From Bog-950 sp046329495 (GTDB lineage Bacteria > Bacteroidota > Bacteroidia > Chitinophagales > LD1), in the NCBI GenBank assembly GCA_046329495.1, contig JAXLUO010000012.1, positions 1 to 64,000 on the forward strand: DNA of 64,000 nt, read 5' to 3'. The notes under the pieces were generated by a model that did not search any database, was not told the DNA's origin, and was given only the letters and a program-made list of their open reading frames with translations. The number at the start of each line of letters is the position of its first letter. Within the stretch, counting starts at the first letter, position 1. Of the stretch, positions 18,062-27,821 are shown piece after piece. A program made the position numbers and the translations under genes.

Positions 18062-19603
18062 ATGAAGATTCTTTCCGCAGAACAACTTCGTCAACTTGAT
18101 CGTTATACCATCGAACATGAACCTATTCCTTCAATCGAATTGATGGAGCGGGCTGCAGGCAAAGTGTTTGATGAGCTAAAACAGTTATTGCGGCACAACG
18201 ATCGAATTGCTGTGTTTTGCGGTATGGGCAATAATGGCGGCGATGGTTTAGCCATTGCGCGCATATTAGTAGAGGATGGTTATTACCATGTAGATACCTA
18301 TGTAGTAAAACATAGCCCGCAACCAAGTTCCGACTTTTGGGAAAACGAGAAACGGTTGAAACACATTTCAGGACTGCATTATATTGAAACTGAAAATCAA
18401 ATACCCAAGCTTGGCCGAGATGCGAAGGTAGTAGATGCCTTATTCGGAACGGGATTAAGCAGGCCTGTTACTGGGTTAGCTGCTTCGGTTATTGACGCTA
18501 TTAATGCTGCCGGAAGCACCGTTTATTCGGTAGATGTGCCCTCGGGCTTGTATTGCGATGAATTGAATTCGGGAGAGGAGCCTGTAATACAAGCCACTTA
18601 CACCTTTACTTTCCATGCACCTAAGTTTAGTTTTCTGCTGCCTGCTAATGAGACTTACGTAGGTGAATTTAAGGTGTTGAATATAGGTTTGCACACCGGT
18701 TTTGCCGACCAACTCTTCTCGCTCTATCATTATACCGATTTATGGGATGTAAAAACATTATTGAAGCCCCGCAGGAAGTTTTCGCATAAAGGCACCTATG
18801 GCCATGCGCTGATAGCTGCAGGAAGTTATGGTAAAACAGGTGCCGCCGTACTGGCGGTTAAGGCTGCTTTGCGCGGCGGTGCGGGATTGGTAAGTGCATT
18901 AATACCTGCATCGGGCTACGAGGTTATGCAAACCGGTAACCCCGAGGCCATGGTTATTAATCCTGCCTATATCAGTGCAGGAGGCGTAAACGCGCTCAAT
19001 AACGAATACCTTACCGAAAGCGTAGTACAATCACTTACAGGCTTTACCGCGTTGGGTGTGGGCCCGGGTATTGGTAGGGAAGCTGCCACGGCTGCTTTTC
19101 TGCGCAAGTTGCTGCAGCATTATACCAAACCCATGGTGCTGGATGCCGATGCATTAAACCTGATTGCGGAGGATAATAGCTTGTTAGAATTAATGCCGGC
19201 AGGTTCGATACTTACACCGCATCCCGGTGAGTTTAAACGTTTGGTTGGCAATTGGGAGAATGACCTGGTGAAATTAAAACTGCAGGTAGACTTTGCTAAA
19301 AGCCATGATGTAGTAGTGGTATTAAAGGGTGCCCATACTACTATTGCCTGCCCCGATGGCAGCATTCATTTTAATAGTACCGGTAACCCCGGTATGGCCA
19401 AGGGCGGCAGCGGCGATGTGCTTACCGGCCTGTTGACGGCTTTACTGGCACAGGGATATGATGCTGTTACTACGGCAAAACTTGGCGTATTTATCCACGG
19501 TTTGGCGGGCGATTATGCACGTGATGCGGTTGGCGATTATGGTATGAACGCCTCGGATATTATTCGCTTTATACCTAAAGCGTTTTTACGATTGCAGGAA
19601 TAA
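18062..19603 (+). CDS. nnr: Bifunctional NAD(P)H-hydrate epimerase/dehydratase
   Basis: Repairs hydrated NADH and NADPH. The N-terminal half (residues 1 to about 215) is the epimerase (YjeF_N) with the GMGNNGGDGLAIAR nucleotide-binding motif and DALFGTGLSRPV. The C-terminal half (about 230-505) is the ADP- or ATP-dependent dehydratase of ribokinase fold, with HKGTYGHALIAAGSYGKTGA, LDADALNLIAE, TPHPGEFKRL and the NPGMAKGGSGDVLTG phosphate-binding motif. At 513 residues it is complete. The ATG at 18062 begins MKILSAEQLRQLD, the usual N-terminus; a TTG at 18047 would overlap the promoter box. It stands alone, 51 bp after bshC. Confidence 0.96.
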   Translation: MKILSAEQLRQLDRYTIEHEPIPSIELMERAAGKVFDELKQLLRHNDRIAVFCGMGNNGGDGLAIARILVEDGYYHVDTYVVKHSPQPSSDFWENEKRLKHISGLHYIETENQIPKLGRDAKVVDALFGTGLSRPVTGLAASVIDAINAAGSTVYSVDVPSGLYCDELNSGEEPVIQATYTFTFHAPKFSFLLPANETYVGEFKVLNIGLHTGFADQLFSLYHYTDLWDVKTLLKPRRKFSHKGTYGHALIAAGSYGKTGAAVLAVKAALRGGAGLVSALIPASGYEVMQTGNPEAMVINPAYISAGGVNALNNEYLTESVVQSLTGFTALGVGPGIGREAATAAFLRKLLQHYTKPMVLDADALNLIAEDNSLLELMPAGSILTPHPGEFKRLVGNWENDLVKLKLQVDFAKSHDVVVVLKGAHTTIACPDGSIHFNSTGNPGMAKGGSGDVLTGLLTALLAQGYDAVTTAKLGVFIHGLAGDYARDAVGDYGMNASDIIRFIPKAFLRLQE

Positions 19604-19606
19604 CTA

Positions 19607-20236
19607 TTACCTGGCAAGAGGTTCCAATAACCCCCAAATTAGCGGGTAACAGCCCTCTTCATAGTTTTTTAAATCCTGTTTTGCTACCCACTTTACTTCG
19701 TCTATATCTTCTTCGGTTTGCGGGGTTAGCTTGTTTTGGCCATGGTTGGCTTGCATATAAAACCAATCGGTGTGCTTAATAATGTTGCGGCCTTTTAGTT
19801 TATAGGCATGGTAAGTCGCAATTGCCTCAGGGTTAGTTTCGGCTATGGTAACACCGGTTTCCTCTGTTACTTCGCGTACGGCTCCTTCCAGCATGCTTTC
19901 CCGTAGTTCAATTTTTCCTTTAGGTAAGTCCCAGTGTCCGCGCCGGAAAATGAGCAGTAATTCATCCCTTTCATTGCTAACAATCCCGCCTCCGGCCATT
20001 ATTATTTCTACGCTTGCCAGCAGTTCGCTTAGGGCAGCAGAGGGGTCGCTTGTAAGCACAAGTATGTTAATATCTGTTATGCCATCGAACAGAACATCAG
20101 GTTTACGCAGGAAACTTTCAGTATCCACAGGGTGCTGAAACACCTTGGCGAAATTTTTGTTGATTTGCTCCCGGTCGCTGCTTATTAGCACGAACGAATT
20201 GTTATAATAAACTTTGTAATCTGTTTTTTCTGCCAT
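19607..20236 (-). CDS. NUDIX hydrolase
   Basis: A 209-residue protein with a complete NUDIX box in the C-terminal two thirds: G at the start of GKIELRESMLEGAVREVTEE, then TGV, giving Gx5Ex7REVxEExGV. The box follows GHWDLPK, so the enzyme hydrolyses a nucleoside diphosphate-linked compound of unknown identity. The N-terminal 80 residues (YKVYYNNSFVLISSDR...) are an extra domain found on relatives in this phylum. Its start codon overlaps the pyrE start codon on the other strand: the four bases CATG at 20234-20237 serve both. The stop lies 3 bp from the nnr stop, tail to tail. Confidence 0.9.
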   Translation of the reverse strand: MAEKTDYKVYYNNSFVLISSDREQINKNFAKVFQHPVDTESFLRKPDVLFDGITDINILVLTSDPSAALSELLASVEIIMAGGGIVSNERDELLLIFRRGHWDLPKGKIELRESMLEGAVREVTEETGVTIAETNPEAIATYHAYKLKGRNIIKHTDWFYMQANHGQNKLTPQTEEDIDEVKWVAKQDLKNYEEGCYPLIWGLLEPLAR

Positions 20237-20882
20237 GATCTACAACAATGTAATTGCCCGGGAAGTTGCGGAGTATTTATTAGAAATTAAAGCAGTAGTG
20301 CTTAATCCGGCTGAGCCTTTTACCTGGGCCAGCGGTTTAAAAAGCCCTATCTACTGCGATAACCGTAAAACACTCTCATATCCTAAAGTACGCAATTATA
20401 TCAAAACCTCTTTTGCCGATATTATAGCCGAGGAGTTTAAAGATTGTGATGTATTGGCAGGCGTTGCTACCGCAGGTATACCACATGGTGCGCTTGTGGC
20501 CGATGTGTTAAACAAGCCCTTTATTTATGTGCGCGATAAAGCCAAAGCCCATGGTTTAGAAAACCAGATTGAAGGCAAACTGGAGAAAGGGCAGAAGGTA
20601 GTGGTGATAGAAGATCTTATTTCTACCGGTGGTAGTTCATTAAAAGCGGTTGAAGCAATACGCGCGGCCGGCGGTGAGGTGCTGGGCTTAGGTGCCATAT
20701 TTACCTATGGTTTTTCAAAAGCCGATGAAGCATTTGAAAAAGCTAATTGCAAATACTTTACTTTAAGTGATTACGCTACCTTGTTGGAAGTAGCAACCAG
20801 GCTTGACTATGTTAAGCCGGAAGAGAAGAATACGTTGCTAAGTTGGTATCAGGCCCCCGAAACCTGGGCTGCAAAGGTTTAA
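20235..20882 (+). CDS. pyrE: Orotate phosphoribosyltransferase
   Basis: Fifth step of pyrimidine synthesis: orotate plus PRPP gives OMP. The PRPP-binding loop VVVIEDLISTGGSS is intact, as are PFTWASGLKSPIYCDNR and the AGVATAGIPHGALVAD substrate region. Length 215 residues is normal. The N-terminus MIYNNVIAREVAEYLLEIKA matches the family, so the start at 20235 is well supported even though it overlaps the divergent NUDIX start by two bases. Any promoter must lie inside the NUDIX coding region; TAAACTTTG near 20207-20215 is a one-base-long variant of the -7 box. The stop overlaps the convergent SRPBCC stop by 4 bp. Confidence 0.97.
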   Translation: MIYNNVIAREVAEYLLEIKAVVLNPAEPFTWASGLKSPIYCDNRKTLSYPKVRNYIKTSFADIIAEEFKDCDVLAGVATAGIPHGALVADVLNKPFIYVRDKAKAHGLENQIEGKLEKGQKVVVIEDLISTGGSSLKAVEAIRAAGGEVLGLGAIFTYGFSKADEAFEKANCKYFTLSDYATLLEVATRLDYVKPEEKNTLLSWYQAPETWAAKV

Positions 20883-21340
20883 ACGCCGAATAATTTCTCT
20901 ACAGCCACCTTGCGGTAATTAAATATTTCCTCTACCTGTTTTTTTACAAATAACCAATGTGCAAACTGCCCTAACAGACCCAGCGGCAATTTGTAATGCA
21001 CTATATCAGTCATTTCAACTCCACCTGCAACCAATTTAAACCGATGGGTGTGATGCCATAAGGCATACGGACCAAAGCGCTGTTCATCAATAAAGTATTG
21101 TTTGTCTACTACATGGGTAATTTCCGTCATCCAAAAGAGGGGCACGCCTGCAATAGGGCTAACTTTGTAGGTTATTATTTGCCCGGCATACATGGTGTCG
21201 CTAAAGCTGTTATTCAGCACGCGGAAGTTCATATGCGCGGGTGTTATTTTTTGCAGGTTAGCCGGATGCGAGAAGAATTCCCAGGCTTCATCTAAAGATA
21301 TTGGGATAAACTGTGTGCGTTTGATACAATAACTGCTCAT
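20879..21340 (-). CDS. SRPBCC (START-like) family protein
   Basis: A 153-residue cytosolic protein of the ligand-binding helix-grip fold. Recognisable parts are RTQFIPISLDEAWEFFSHP at the N-terminus (the usual start of polyketide cyclase-like proteins) and LQKITPAHMNF, with LWHHTHRFK and MTDIVHYKLPLG in the central sheet. Such proteins bind hydrophobic ligands; many relatives are annotated as cell-division or stress-linked but the actual ligand is not known. It is convergent with pyrE, overlapping it by 4 bp at the stops. No signal peptide. Confidence 0.85.
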   Translation of the reverse strand: MSSYCIKRTQFIPISLDEAWEFFSHPANLQKITPAHMNFRVLNNSFSDTMYAGQIITYKVSPIAGVPLFWMTEITHVVDKQYFIDEQRFGPYALWHHTHRFKLVAGGVEMTDIVHYKLPLGLLGQFAHWLFVKKQVEEIFNYRKVAVEKLFGV

Positions 21341-21389
21341 GTATGTATAACAGGTTAATTTGATTTTTGTTGGTTGAAGGTAAAAAATA

Positions 21390-21417
21390 AAAAGCCGCCT
21401 TATTAAAGGCGGCTTTT
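21390..21417. terminator. Rho-independent terminator hairpin
   Basis: AAAAGCCGCCTT, loop ATTA, AAGGCGGCTTTT: a 12-bp perfect stem with A/T runs on both sides, so it can act on either strand. It sits between the SRPBCC gene and the small membrane protein gene and most likely ends the transcript entering from 21559. Confidence 0.8.
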
Positions 21418-21558
21418 AACCACTATAGCCATCGTTTGCTTCGCGGATATTTGTAACCACGGTTTAATTAACCAAAAATAAACCGCTGCAAATTTAATTC
21501 GCATCCATAAAACCGGGCGTTTGCGCGGTTAAAATTTCATTAGAAATTTCTATATCTG

Positions 21559-21939
21559 TTATAGGAAAGTGTATAGCATGGTTAACAGGCCTGCTGAGAA
21601 AATGCTTAGCAAAATAATTTGCCATGCACGTGCGCGATCTTTTTTAAGATACTCAGCATTTTGCGCGGTATGTACTTTGCCAACCGCTTCAAAATTAAAT
21701 AGGCCTTTTAAGCCAAATGCAACGCAAAACTTTCGATACACCTGCTGTGCTGTAAGTATAAACGTAGCCAGTGGTATAAACAGCATTGCTTTGATGCTTA
21801 CCGGCCATTGCAGCAACAGGCCTGCAGCTATAAATACTACACAAACTACGGCGCTTAGCCACATAATGTTTTTGCGCATTTGCACCTCGGCTTTACCAAT
21901 GTTGCAGGTGCCGGGTATATAGGTTGATTCGTTTGTCAT
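21559..21939 (-). CDS. Small membrane protein of unknown function
   Basis: A 126-residue protein with a cytoplasmic N-terminus containing YIPGTCNIGKAEVQMR, two hydrophobic helices (about residues 27-62), an intervening region with KFCVAFGLKGLFNF, and a third helix at the C-terminus (about 108-124). The PGTCNIG-x-AE motif appears conserved in short proteins of this phylum as far as I recall, but no function is known to me. It stands alone between two terminator hairpins. No catalytic residues stand out, apart from the single conserved-looking Cys in each of the two segments. Confidence 0.75.
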   Translation of the reverse strand: MTNESTYIPGTCNIGKAEVQMRKNIMWLSAVVCVVFIAAGLLLQWPVSIKAMLFIPLATFILTAQQVYRKFCVAFGLKGLFNFEAVGKVHTAQNAEYLKKDRARAWQIILLSIFSAGLLTMLYTFL

Positions 21940-21961
21940 GTTCAGTCGTAGTTAAAATAGT

Positions 21962-22000
21962 AAAGCTGAAACAATCAAGTTGAGCGATTGTTCCAGCTTT
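21962..22000. terminator. Terminator downstream of the large adhesin
   Basis: AAAGCTGAAACAATC pairs with GATTGTTCCAGCTTT across a 9-base loop, with A/T-rich flanks. It lies 19 bp after the stop codon of the adhesin gene on the minus strand and would also isolate the next small gene. Confidence 0.75.
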
Positions 22001-22018
22001 ACTAAAAATTAATGCCAC

Positions 22019-25000
22019 TTACTCTTTAATAAAGCGGGTGTTGAATCTGCCTTTTTCGGTAGTAAAGTTAAGCAGGTAAATGCCCGAAGTTATGTTGTTC
22101 AGTTGCAGGGTTTGGTTGTATTTACCGGCCGTTTGGTTCACTTCTGCCACATCCATAACTATGCGCCCGGTGATATCCAACACCTGCAGTTTTACGCGTG
22201 TATCGCTGTTTAATTCATACACCACAGTTAAAACATCGTTGGCAGGGTTTGGCATAATAGCAAAGTGCAGTAGTTGCGGCACATCGTTGATAGCGGTGCA
22301 GAAAGGCACGGTTACATAACCCGATCGCGCAGAACAACCATTGGCATCGGTAACCAATACGCGATAGTAGCCACCGTTGGTAATGCAGTTAGCTGTAAAT
22401 GTATCGGTGTTGGTTGGGTAGTTAAAGTGCATTTGATTGGTAGTATCGTTTGCTACTGCCTGTTGCCAAATGTAGCCCTGTAAACCGGAAGGCGTTGCCT
22501 GTAGCAGGTAATCGGAGGAACTGCCAACCTGTGAAATGCTAACCGAAGCTTGCGGCAGGTTGTTTACTACAATGGTTTGCGATGCTGCACCCGAGCAGTT
22601 ATTGGCATCGGTAACAGTAACGGCATAGGTGTTGGTTGAGTTTGGTGTAACCGATATCGAACCTGCTGTGGCACCGGTACTCCAGGTAAAACTGCTGCCA
22701 CCCAAAGCATATAAATCTACAGGTGTGCCGGCGCAGATAATGTTTGATGTTTCAGACGAAATGATAGATACGTTAGGTGTTGGGTTTACGCCTACGCTTG
22801 CCGAAGCGCTCGCCGTGCAGTTGTTGGCATCGGTAACTGTTACAGTATAAGTGCTAAGGGTAGTAGGTATAACCTGACGTGCCGCTTGTGTGGAAGCATC
22901 ATCCCAAACATAGCTTGTTCCGCCACTTGCTGTTAAGGTAGTGCTGCTGCCACTGCAAACATTGGCTGTTGCAGGTGAAATAGATGCTTGCGGCAAGGCA
23001 TGCACAGTTACGCTTACAGGTGCACTGGTTGAACCACTACAGCCATTTTGTGTTACGGTAAGCGCGTAGCTGCCGGCGGATGAAGCAGTAATGCTTGCTG
23101 TGGAGGCACCGGTGCTCCAGCTATAGCTATCGTAAGTGGCATTGGCACTAAGCGTTATACTTTGTCCGGCGCAGATGGTTTGTGCACCTGCAGGAGTAAT
23201 AGCTGGTTGTGGCAAGCTGTTAAACAGCGTAGAGGCCGAAGCAGTACCCGTGCAGTTGTTGGCATCGGTTACAGTTACGGTATAAGTGCCGGAGTTAAAT
23301 ACGAATAATTGCGGAGCGGTTGAGCCGTTGCTCCAGTTGTAAGCCTGGTGGCTGTTGCCTGCATCTAATAAAATTGAATCGCCTGCACAAGCTTGGGCGC
23401 CCGATGGATTGATGGCCACCGATACAGGGAAGGTGCCTACGTTAACAGTAGCTGCAGCCGTAGCTGCACAACCCCCTTGTGTTACGGTTACGGTATAGGT
23501 GCCGGTAACATCAGCAGCAATTAAATGTGTAATGGAACCGGTGCTCCATAAATACGAATCGTAACCGGTGCCTGCATCTAAAACGCTAACACCGCCGGTG
23601 CAGATGTTTAAGGATGGTGAAGCAGCGATGCTTACGGTTACGGTGCTTGGTATAACAGTTATGGTAATATCATTACTTACAGCGTTGCAACCATTTAAGG
23701 TAATGCTGCAATTGTAAGTTCCTGAAGAGGTAACTGAAATGTTATCGTTTGTTCCGCCATTACTCCAAAGGTAGCTGGCGCCGGCTGGTGTTGCAGTTAA
23801 GGTTACGCTGCCCCCACTGCAGAAAGTAGTTGGTCCGTTTGCAGTTATTGCTGCTGAAAGGTTGGTTACAGATACAGTTGTTGAAGCGCTGGCGCTGCAG
23901 TTGTTACCATCTGTTACGGTTACCGAGTAACCGGTATTGGTGGTAGGGCTAACGCTTAGTGTGTTACCTGTGCTGTTATCGCTCCACAGGTAACTGCCGT
24001 TGCCGGTGGCTGTTAGGGTAACACTTTGTCCGCTGCAAACCGAAGGTTGCGCTGGTGTTATACCCGCCGATGGTAATTGATTAACGGTTAAACTGGCTGC
24101 TGCAGTGGCGGTGCATTGGTTAGCGTCGGTAACAGTTACGCTATAGCTGCCGGTATTGGCGGCAGAACCACTAACCTGTGCAGTTGAAGAGCCATCGCTC
24201 CAGGCATAAGAGCTACCACCTGTGGCAGTAAAGCTGAAGGGTTGGTTTAAGCAGGTAGTTATAGAAGCAGGCGTAATGCTTGCAGTTGGCACACTGTTTA
24301 CACTTACGCTGGCCGAGGCGCTCGCCGTACAGTTATTTACATCTGTAACAGTTACCGAATAAGTGGATGTAGCCGAAGGCGCAACTATTAGCGCTGCGGT
24401 ACTGGTATTGTCATTCCATAAGTAGGTGCTGCCACCCGATGCTGTAAGCGTAGTAGATGAACCTGCACAAAGGGTGGATGTGGCCGGGCTGATGGAAGCT
24501 ACCGGTAATGGGTTTATGTTTACTTGCACGGCGCCGACACCATAACAATAGTCTTGGGTAACAGTTAAATAATAGGTGCCCGACTGGGTTACTTGTATTG
24601 TTTGCGTATACTCATTTGTGCTCCAGGCATAACCGTAGTATCCTGTGTAGCTTCCTGCATCCAGTGTAACGGTATCACCTGCACAGGCATTTACTGGCCC
24701 TGGAGGTGTAATATGTACGGGTACCGGGAAATTGTTCTTTGTTACCTCTATTGATGCGGTACCACTACAGGTGCCTGATGTTACTGTAACGGAATATATG
24801 CCTGCATCATGGGTTAATAAAACCTGGCCCGATCCTCCATCACTCCAACTATAGGTATCGTAACCGGCGCCGGCATCTAATTGGGCCAATGCGCCCGGGC
24901 AGATATTGAGGGTAGGAGCACCGCTAATTACCGGGCTTAGGTTATTTGCGGTTTCGGTAACAACTACGGTATTTGAAACGCCGGTGCAACCATTTTGTGT

Positions 25001-27664
25001 TACCGTACAGGTAAAGTTGCCTGAGCTGTTTGCGGTAATCGTTTGTGTAGTCGCGCCGGTGCTCCAGTTATAGGTGTCAAATCCTGCGCCGGCATCCAGC
25101 GTTACACTGCCGCCTGCGCAGAAGGTTGTTGGCCCATTGGCAACAAGGGTGGTAGAAACCGTAGTTACTTGTATGCTCTGTGTGGCTGAAGCGCTGCAGT
25201 TGTTTGCATCACTTACGGTAACGGTATAGATGCTATTACTTGTAGGGCTAACAGTTATAGCGGCAGTGTTGCTACCATCGCTCCAGTTATAGTTGGTGCC
25301 GCCGCTGGCAGTAAGCGTGCTGCTGTTGCCGTTACAAATAGTGGTAGCCGTGGCATTAATAGCAGCGGTTGGGTTATTGTTTACTGTAACGCCGGCACTT
25401 GCAGTAGCTGTACAGTTATTGGCTGCAGTTACGGTAACAGTATAGGTGCTGTTGCTAACAGGCGATACGGTAATTGCGGGGTTAACCGAGCCGGTACTCC
25501 AGGCATAAGTACCTCCGCCGTTTGCTGTTAAGGTGGTGCTGTTGCCGCTGCAGATGGCACTGCTTGATGGACTAATAGAGGCCGTAGGCACGGCATTTAC
25601 ATTTACCTGTGCACTTGCTGTTGCTGAACAGTTATTGGCATCGGTGCCGGTTACGTTGTAGGTTGTTTGCTGCAACGGACTTACAGTTAAAGTATTGTTT
25701 GTTGTGTTATCGCTCCATAGGTAAGAGACTGCTCCACCTGCAGTAAGTGTGGTTGAGCTACCGGCACAAATTGTTGAAGTAGCTGGTGAAATGCTAACTA
25801 CCGGTAACTGGTTAACTATAACAGTACGTGAAGCCGAAGCAGTACAGTTGTTGCTGTTGGTAACGGTTACAGAATAGGTGGCCGTGTTAGCCGGCGATAC
25901 CGTTATAACGGCAGTGGTTGAGTTATCGCTCCACAAATAAGATGAACCGCCGGAGGCTGTTAAGGTAGCACTGCTTCCCGTACAGATAGCCGAACTGGCC
26001 GGTGTAATTGCCGCCGTAGGTGCCTGATTTACGGTAACCGTTGATGAGGCTGTTGACGTACAGCTATTAGCATCTGTTACTGTAACCGTATAAGTTGCGG
26101 TGTTTGCCGGTGTAACAGCAATGGCCTGGGTGGCACCGCCGTTACTCCACGCGTAGCTGCTGCCGGCCGAGGCGGTAAGTGTAGTTGAAACACCTGCACA
26201 AACCGTAGCAGTTGAAGGGTTTACTGTTGCAACTGCCGGTGTGTTTACGTTTACAATGCGTGCAGCGGTTGCCGAGCAACTGTTGGCATCGGTAACAGTA
26301 ACAGTATAAGTTGCATTACTAACCGGCGATACGGTTATTGCTGCTGTATTGCCCCCGGTGCTCCAGGCATAGCTGGTGCCACCCGCTGCCGTTAAAGTGG
26401 CACTATTGCCGCTACAAATAGTAACTGTTGCCGGGCTTATGGTAGCAGTTGGTAACTGATTAACGGTAACCAAACGGTTGGCAGTTGCCGAGCAGCTATT
26501 AGCATCAGTAACGGTAACCGTATAGGTAGTGTTAGCAGATGGTGATACAGTTATCGCTGCTGTAGTGGCCGTAGTATTCCAGGCATAACTTGTGCCTCCG
26601 CTGGCCGTAAGGGTGGTGCTAAAGCCTGCACATATTGTAGCCGTAGGCGGCGTAATAAGCGGTGTTGGCAGTGGATTAACAGTTACTGATCTGCTGGCCG
26701 TTGCTGTACAACCTGATGCAGTAACGGTAACGGTATAAGTTGTGGTTGTAGTTGGCGAAACAGTAATGGCTGCTGTTGTTGGTCCACTGCTCCATGCGTA
26801 GGTGCCACCACCAGAGGCCGTTAATGTTGTAGAGCCACCATTACAAATGGTTGCCGTGGCCGGCGTAATAGCTGCCGTAGGTGCTGGGGTTACGGTTACA
26901 GTTTTACTGGCAGTAACCGAACTGCAAGCCGCATAGGCGGTAACCGTATAGGTGCCTGCCGTGGTTACGTTAATGCTGGATGTAATAGCACCGGTTGACC
27001 ATTTGTAGGCATAATAACTTGCCGCATTGATGCTTAAGGTGGCATTGCTGCCTGAACAGAAAGATGCAGGTCCGGTAATGGTTGGGGTGGTTATGGTACC
27101 GCTTGCGGTAGTAGTTCTTCCTGCAGAAAGCGTATCAACCGCAACACAAGATCCTGCAAGATCCGCTACGCGCACATAATAGCGCAAACCTAATGCCTCT
27201 GCATCCTGGTTGCTTACAGTAAATGGGAATATACCTACCTGTACATTGGCAGAAACTATAACATGTAACTTATATTGTCCCGGCGCATCGTAGGTAGTTC
27301 CGGTTACACGGATACATCCGGTAGCATTACCATTAATTTGATTGGAAGAACTGCCACTTCGCCAGCACAATCCGCATGGCAGATTCGACACAGTATCAAT
27401 TCGCACCCAGTTAAGGTTGTAGGTGCTGGTTCCTTGCGTTACTGTTGGAGGGGTATGGAATTGCACAATCTGGTCGTAAGCAGCGCCAATGGTTGCACAG
27501 GGTAAACTATCGTAGGGCGGAAAAAAACCAACGGTAGTAATACTGCTATTAGCCGTGCAAACGCTGGAACCTGAGGCTCCTGCACAGTGCTGTGCCTGCA
27601 ATGGTTGTGTAAACAGGCTAAGTACACACAGTACTGCTGTGGCCAGGGTAAATTTTAATCTCAT
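22019..27664 (-). CDS. Giant T9SS-exported adhesin with 21 Ig-like modules
   Basis: An 1881-residue surface or secreted protein. The ATG at 27664 begins a signal peptide ending PLQAQ; a longer in-frame reading to 27886 would translate a tRNA gene and is rejected. Residues about 20-190 form a Cys-rich N-terminal domain (VGFFPPYDSLPCATIG, LPCGLCWRSG, GCIRVTGTTYD) shared with the paralogue at 39024. Then about 21 modules of 70-74 residues follow, each with the pattern ICxGxSxTLTA, YxWS, ITVSP, YTVTVTDANxC, so each has a Cys pair likely forming a disulfide. A type A sorting domain ends the protein (MPNPANDVLTVVYEL, LDITGRIVMDV, GRFNTRFIKE). Adhesion or matrix binding is inferred; Ig-like repeats only show a long stalk. 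Confidence 0.93.
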   Translation of the reverse strand: MRLKFTLATAVLCVLSLFTQPLQAQHCAGASGSSVCTANSSITTVGFFPPYDSLPCATIGAAYDQIVQFHTPPTVTQGTSTYNLNWVRIDTVSNLPCGLCWRSGSSSNQINGNATGCIRVTGTTYDAPGQYKLHVIVSANVQVGIFPFTVSNQDAEALGLRYYVRVADLAGSCVAVDTLSAGRTTTASGTITTPTITGPASFCSGSNATLSINAASYYAYKWSTGAITSSINVTTAGTYTVTAYAACSSVTASKTVTVTPAPTAAITPATATICNGGSTTLTASGGGTYAWSSGPTTAAITVSPTTTTTYTVTVTASGCTATASRSVTVNPLPTPLITPPTATICAGFSTTLTASGGTSYAWNTTATTAAITVSPSANTTYTVTVTDANSCSATANRLVTVNQLPTATISPATVTICSGNSATLTAAGGTSYAWSTGGNTAAITVSPVSNATYTVTVTDANSCSATAARIVNVNTPAVATVNPSTATVCAGVSTTLTASAGSSYAWSNGGATQAIAVTPANTATYTVTVTDANSCTSTASSTVTVNQAPTAAITPASSAICTGSSATLTASGGSSYLWSDNSTTAVITVSPANTATYSVTVTNSNNCTASASRTVIVNQLPVVSISPATSTICAGSSTTLTAGGAVSYLWSDNTTNNTLTVSPLQQTTYNVTGTDANNCSATASAQVNVNAVPTASISPSSSAICSGNSTTLTANGGGTYAWSTGSVNPAITVSPVSNSTYTVTVTAANNCTATASAGVTVNNNPTAAINATATTICNGNSSTLTASGGTNYNWSDGSNTAAITVSPTSNSIYTVTVSDANNCSASATQSIQVTTVSTTLVANGPTTFCAGGSVTLDAGAGFDTYNWSTGATTQTITANSSGNFTCTVTQNGCTGVSNTVVVTETANNLSPVISGAPTLNICPGALAQLDAGAGYDTYSWSDGGSGQVLLTHDAGIYSVTVTSGTCSGTASIEVTKNNFPVPVHITPPGPVNACAGDTVTLDAGSYTGYYGYAWSTNEYTQTIQVTQSGTYYLTVTQDYCYGVGAVQVNINPLPVASISPATSTLCAGSSTTLTASGGSTYLWNDNTSTAALIVAPSATSTYSVTVTDVNNCTASASASVSVNSVPTASITPASITTCLNQPFSFTATGGSSYAWSDGSSTAQVSGSAANTGSYSVTVTDANQCTATAAASLTVNQLPSAGITPAQPSVCSGQSVTLTATGNGSYLWSDNSTGNTLSVSPTTNTGYSVTVTDGNNCSASASTTVSVTNLSAAITANGPTTFCSGGSVTLTATPAGASYLWSNGGTNDNISVTSSGTYNCSITLNGCNAVSNDITITVIPSTVTVSIAASPSLNICTGGVSVLDAGTGYDSYLWSTGSITHLIAADVTGTYTVTVTQGGCAATAAATVNVGTFPVSVAINPSGAQACAGDSILLDAGNSHQAYNWSNGSTAPQLFVFNSGTYTVTVTDANNCTGTASASTLFNSLPQPAITPAGAQTICAGQSITLSANATYDSYSWSTGASTASITASSAGSYALTVTQNGCSGSTSAPVSVTVHALPQASISPATANVCSGSSTTLTASGGTSYVWDDASTQAARQVIPTTLSTYTVTVTDANNCTASASASVGVNPTPNVSIISSETSNIICAGTPVDLYALGGSSFTWSTGATAGSISVTPNSTNTYAVTVTDANNCSGAASQTIVVNNLPQASVSISQVGSSSDYLLQATPSGLQGYIWQQAVANDTTNQMHFNYPTNTDTFTANCITNGGYYRVLVTDANGCSARSGYVTVPFCTAINDVPQLLHFAIMPNPANDVLTVVYELNSDTRVKLQVLDITGRIVMDVAEVNQTAGKYNQTLQLNNITSGIYLLNFTTEKGRFNTRFIKE

Positions 27665-27789
27665 AGTAAGGTTGTTAGTCAGGGTGTATCCGGCTACGAA
27701 GATAAAAGGTGTACCAGCAGTATTTAGCCTGCTTAAGCCGTTTAAATAAGAGGGGCAAAGGAATGTTGATAAGCCCCGGAGTGAAATAA

Positions 27790-27815
27790 AAAACGCCCGC
27801 AATTGCGGGCGTTTT
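27790..27815 (-). terminator. Terminator after tRNA-Cys
   Basis: AAAACGCCCGC, loop AATT, GCGGGCGTTTT directly follows the 3' end of tRNA-Cys in the direction of transcription. The 11-bp stem is perfect and ends in a T run on the minus strand. Confidence 0.85.
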
Positions 27816-27821
27816 AATGGG

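Noticed and set aside
22019..27664. 216-bp periodicity that might suggest a CRISPR or satellite array
   Set aside because: The period is that of coding Ig-like modules with diverged DNA; no short identical repeats with unique spacers.
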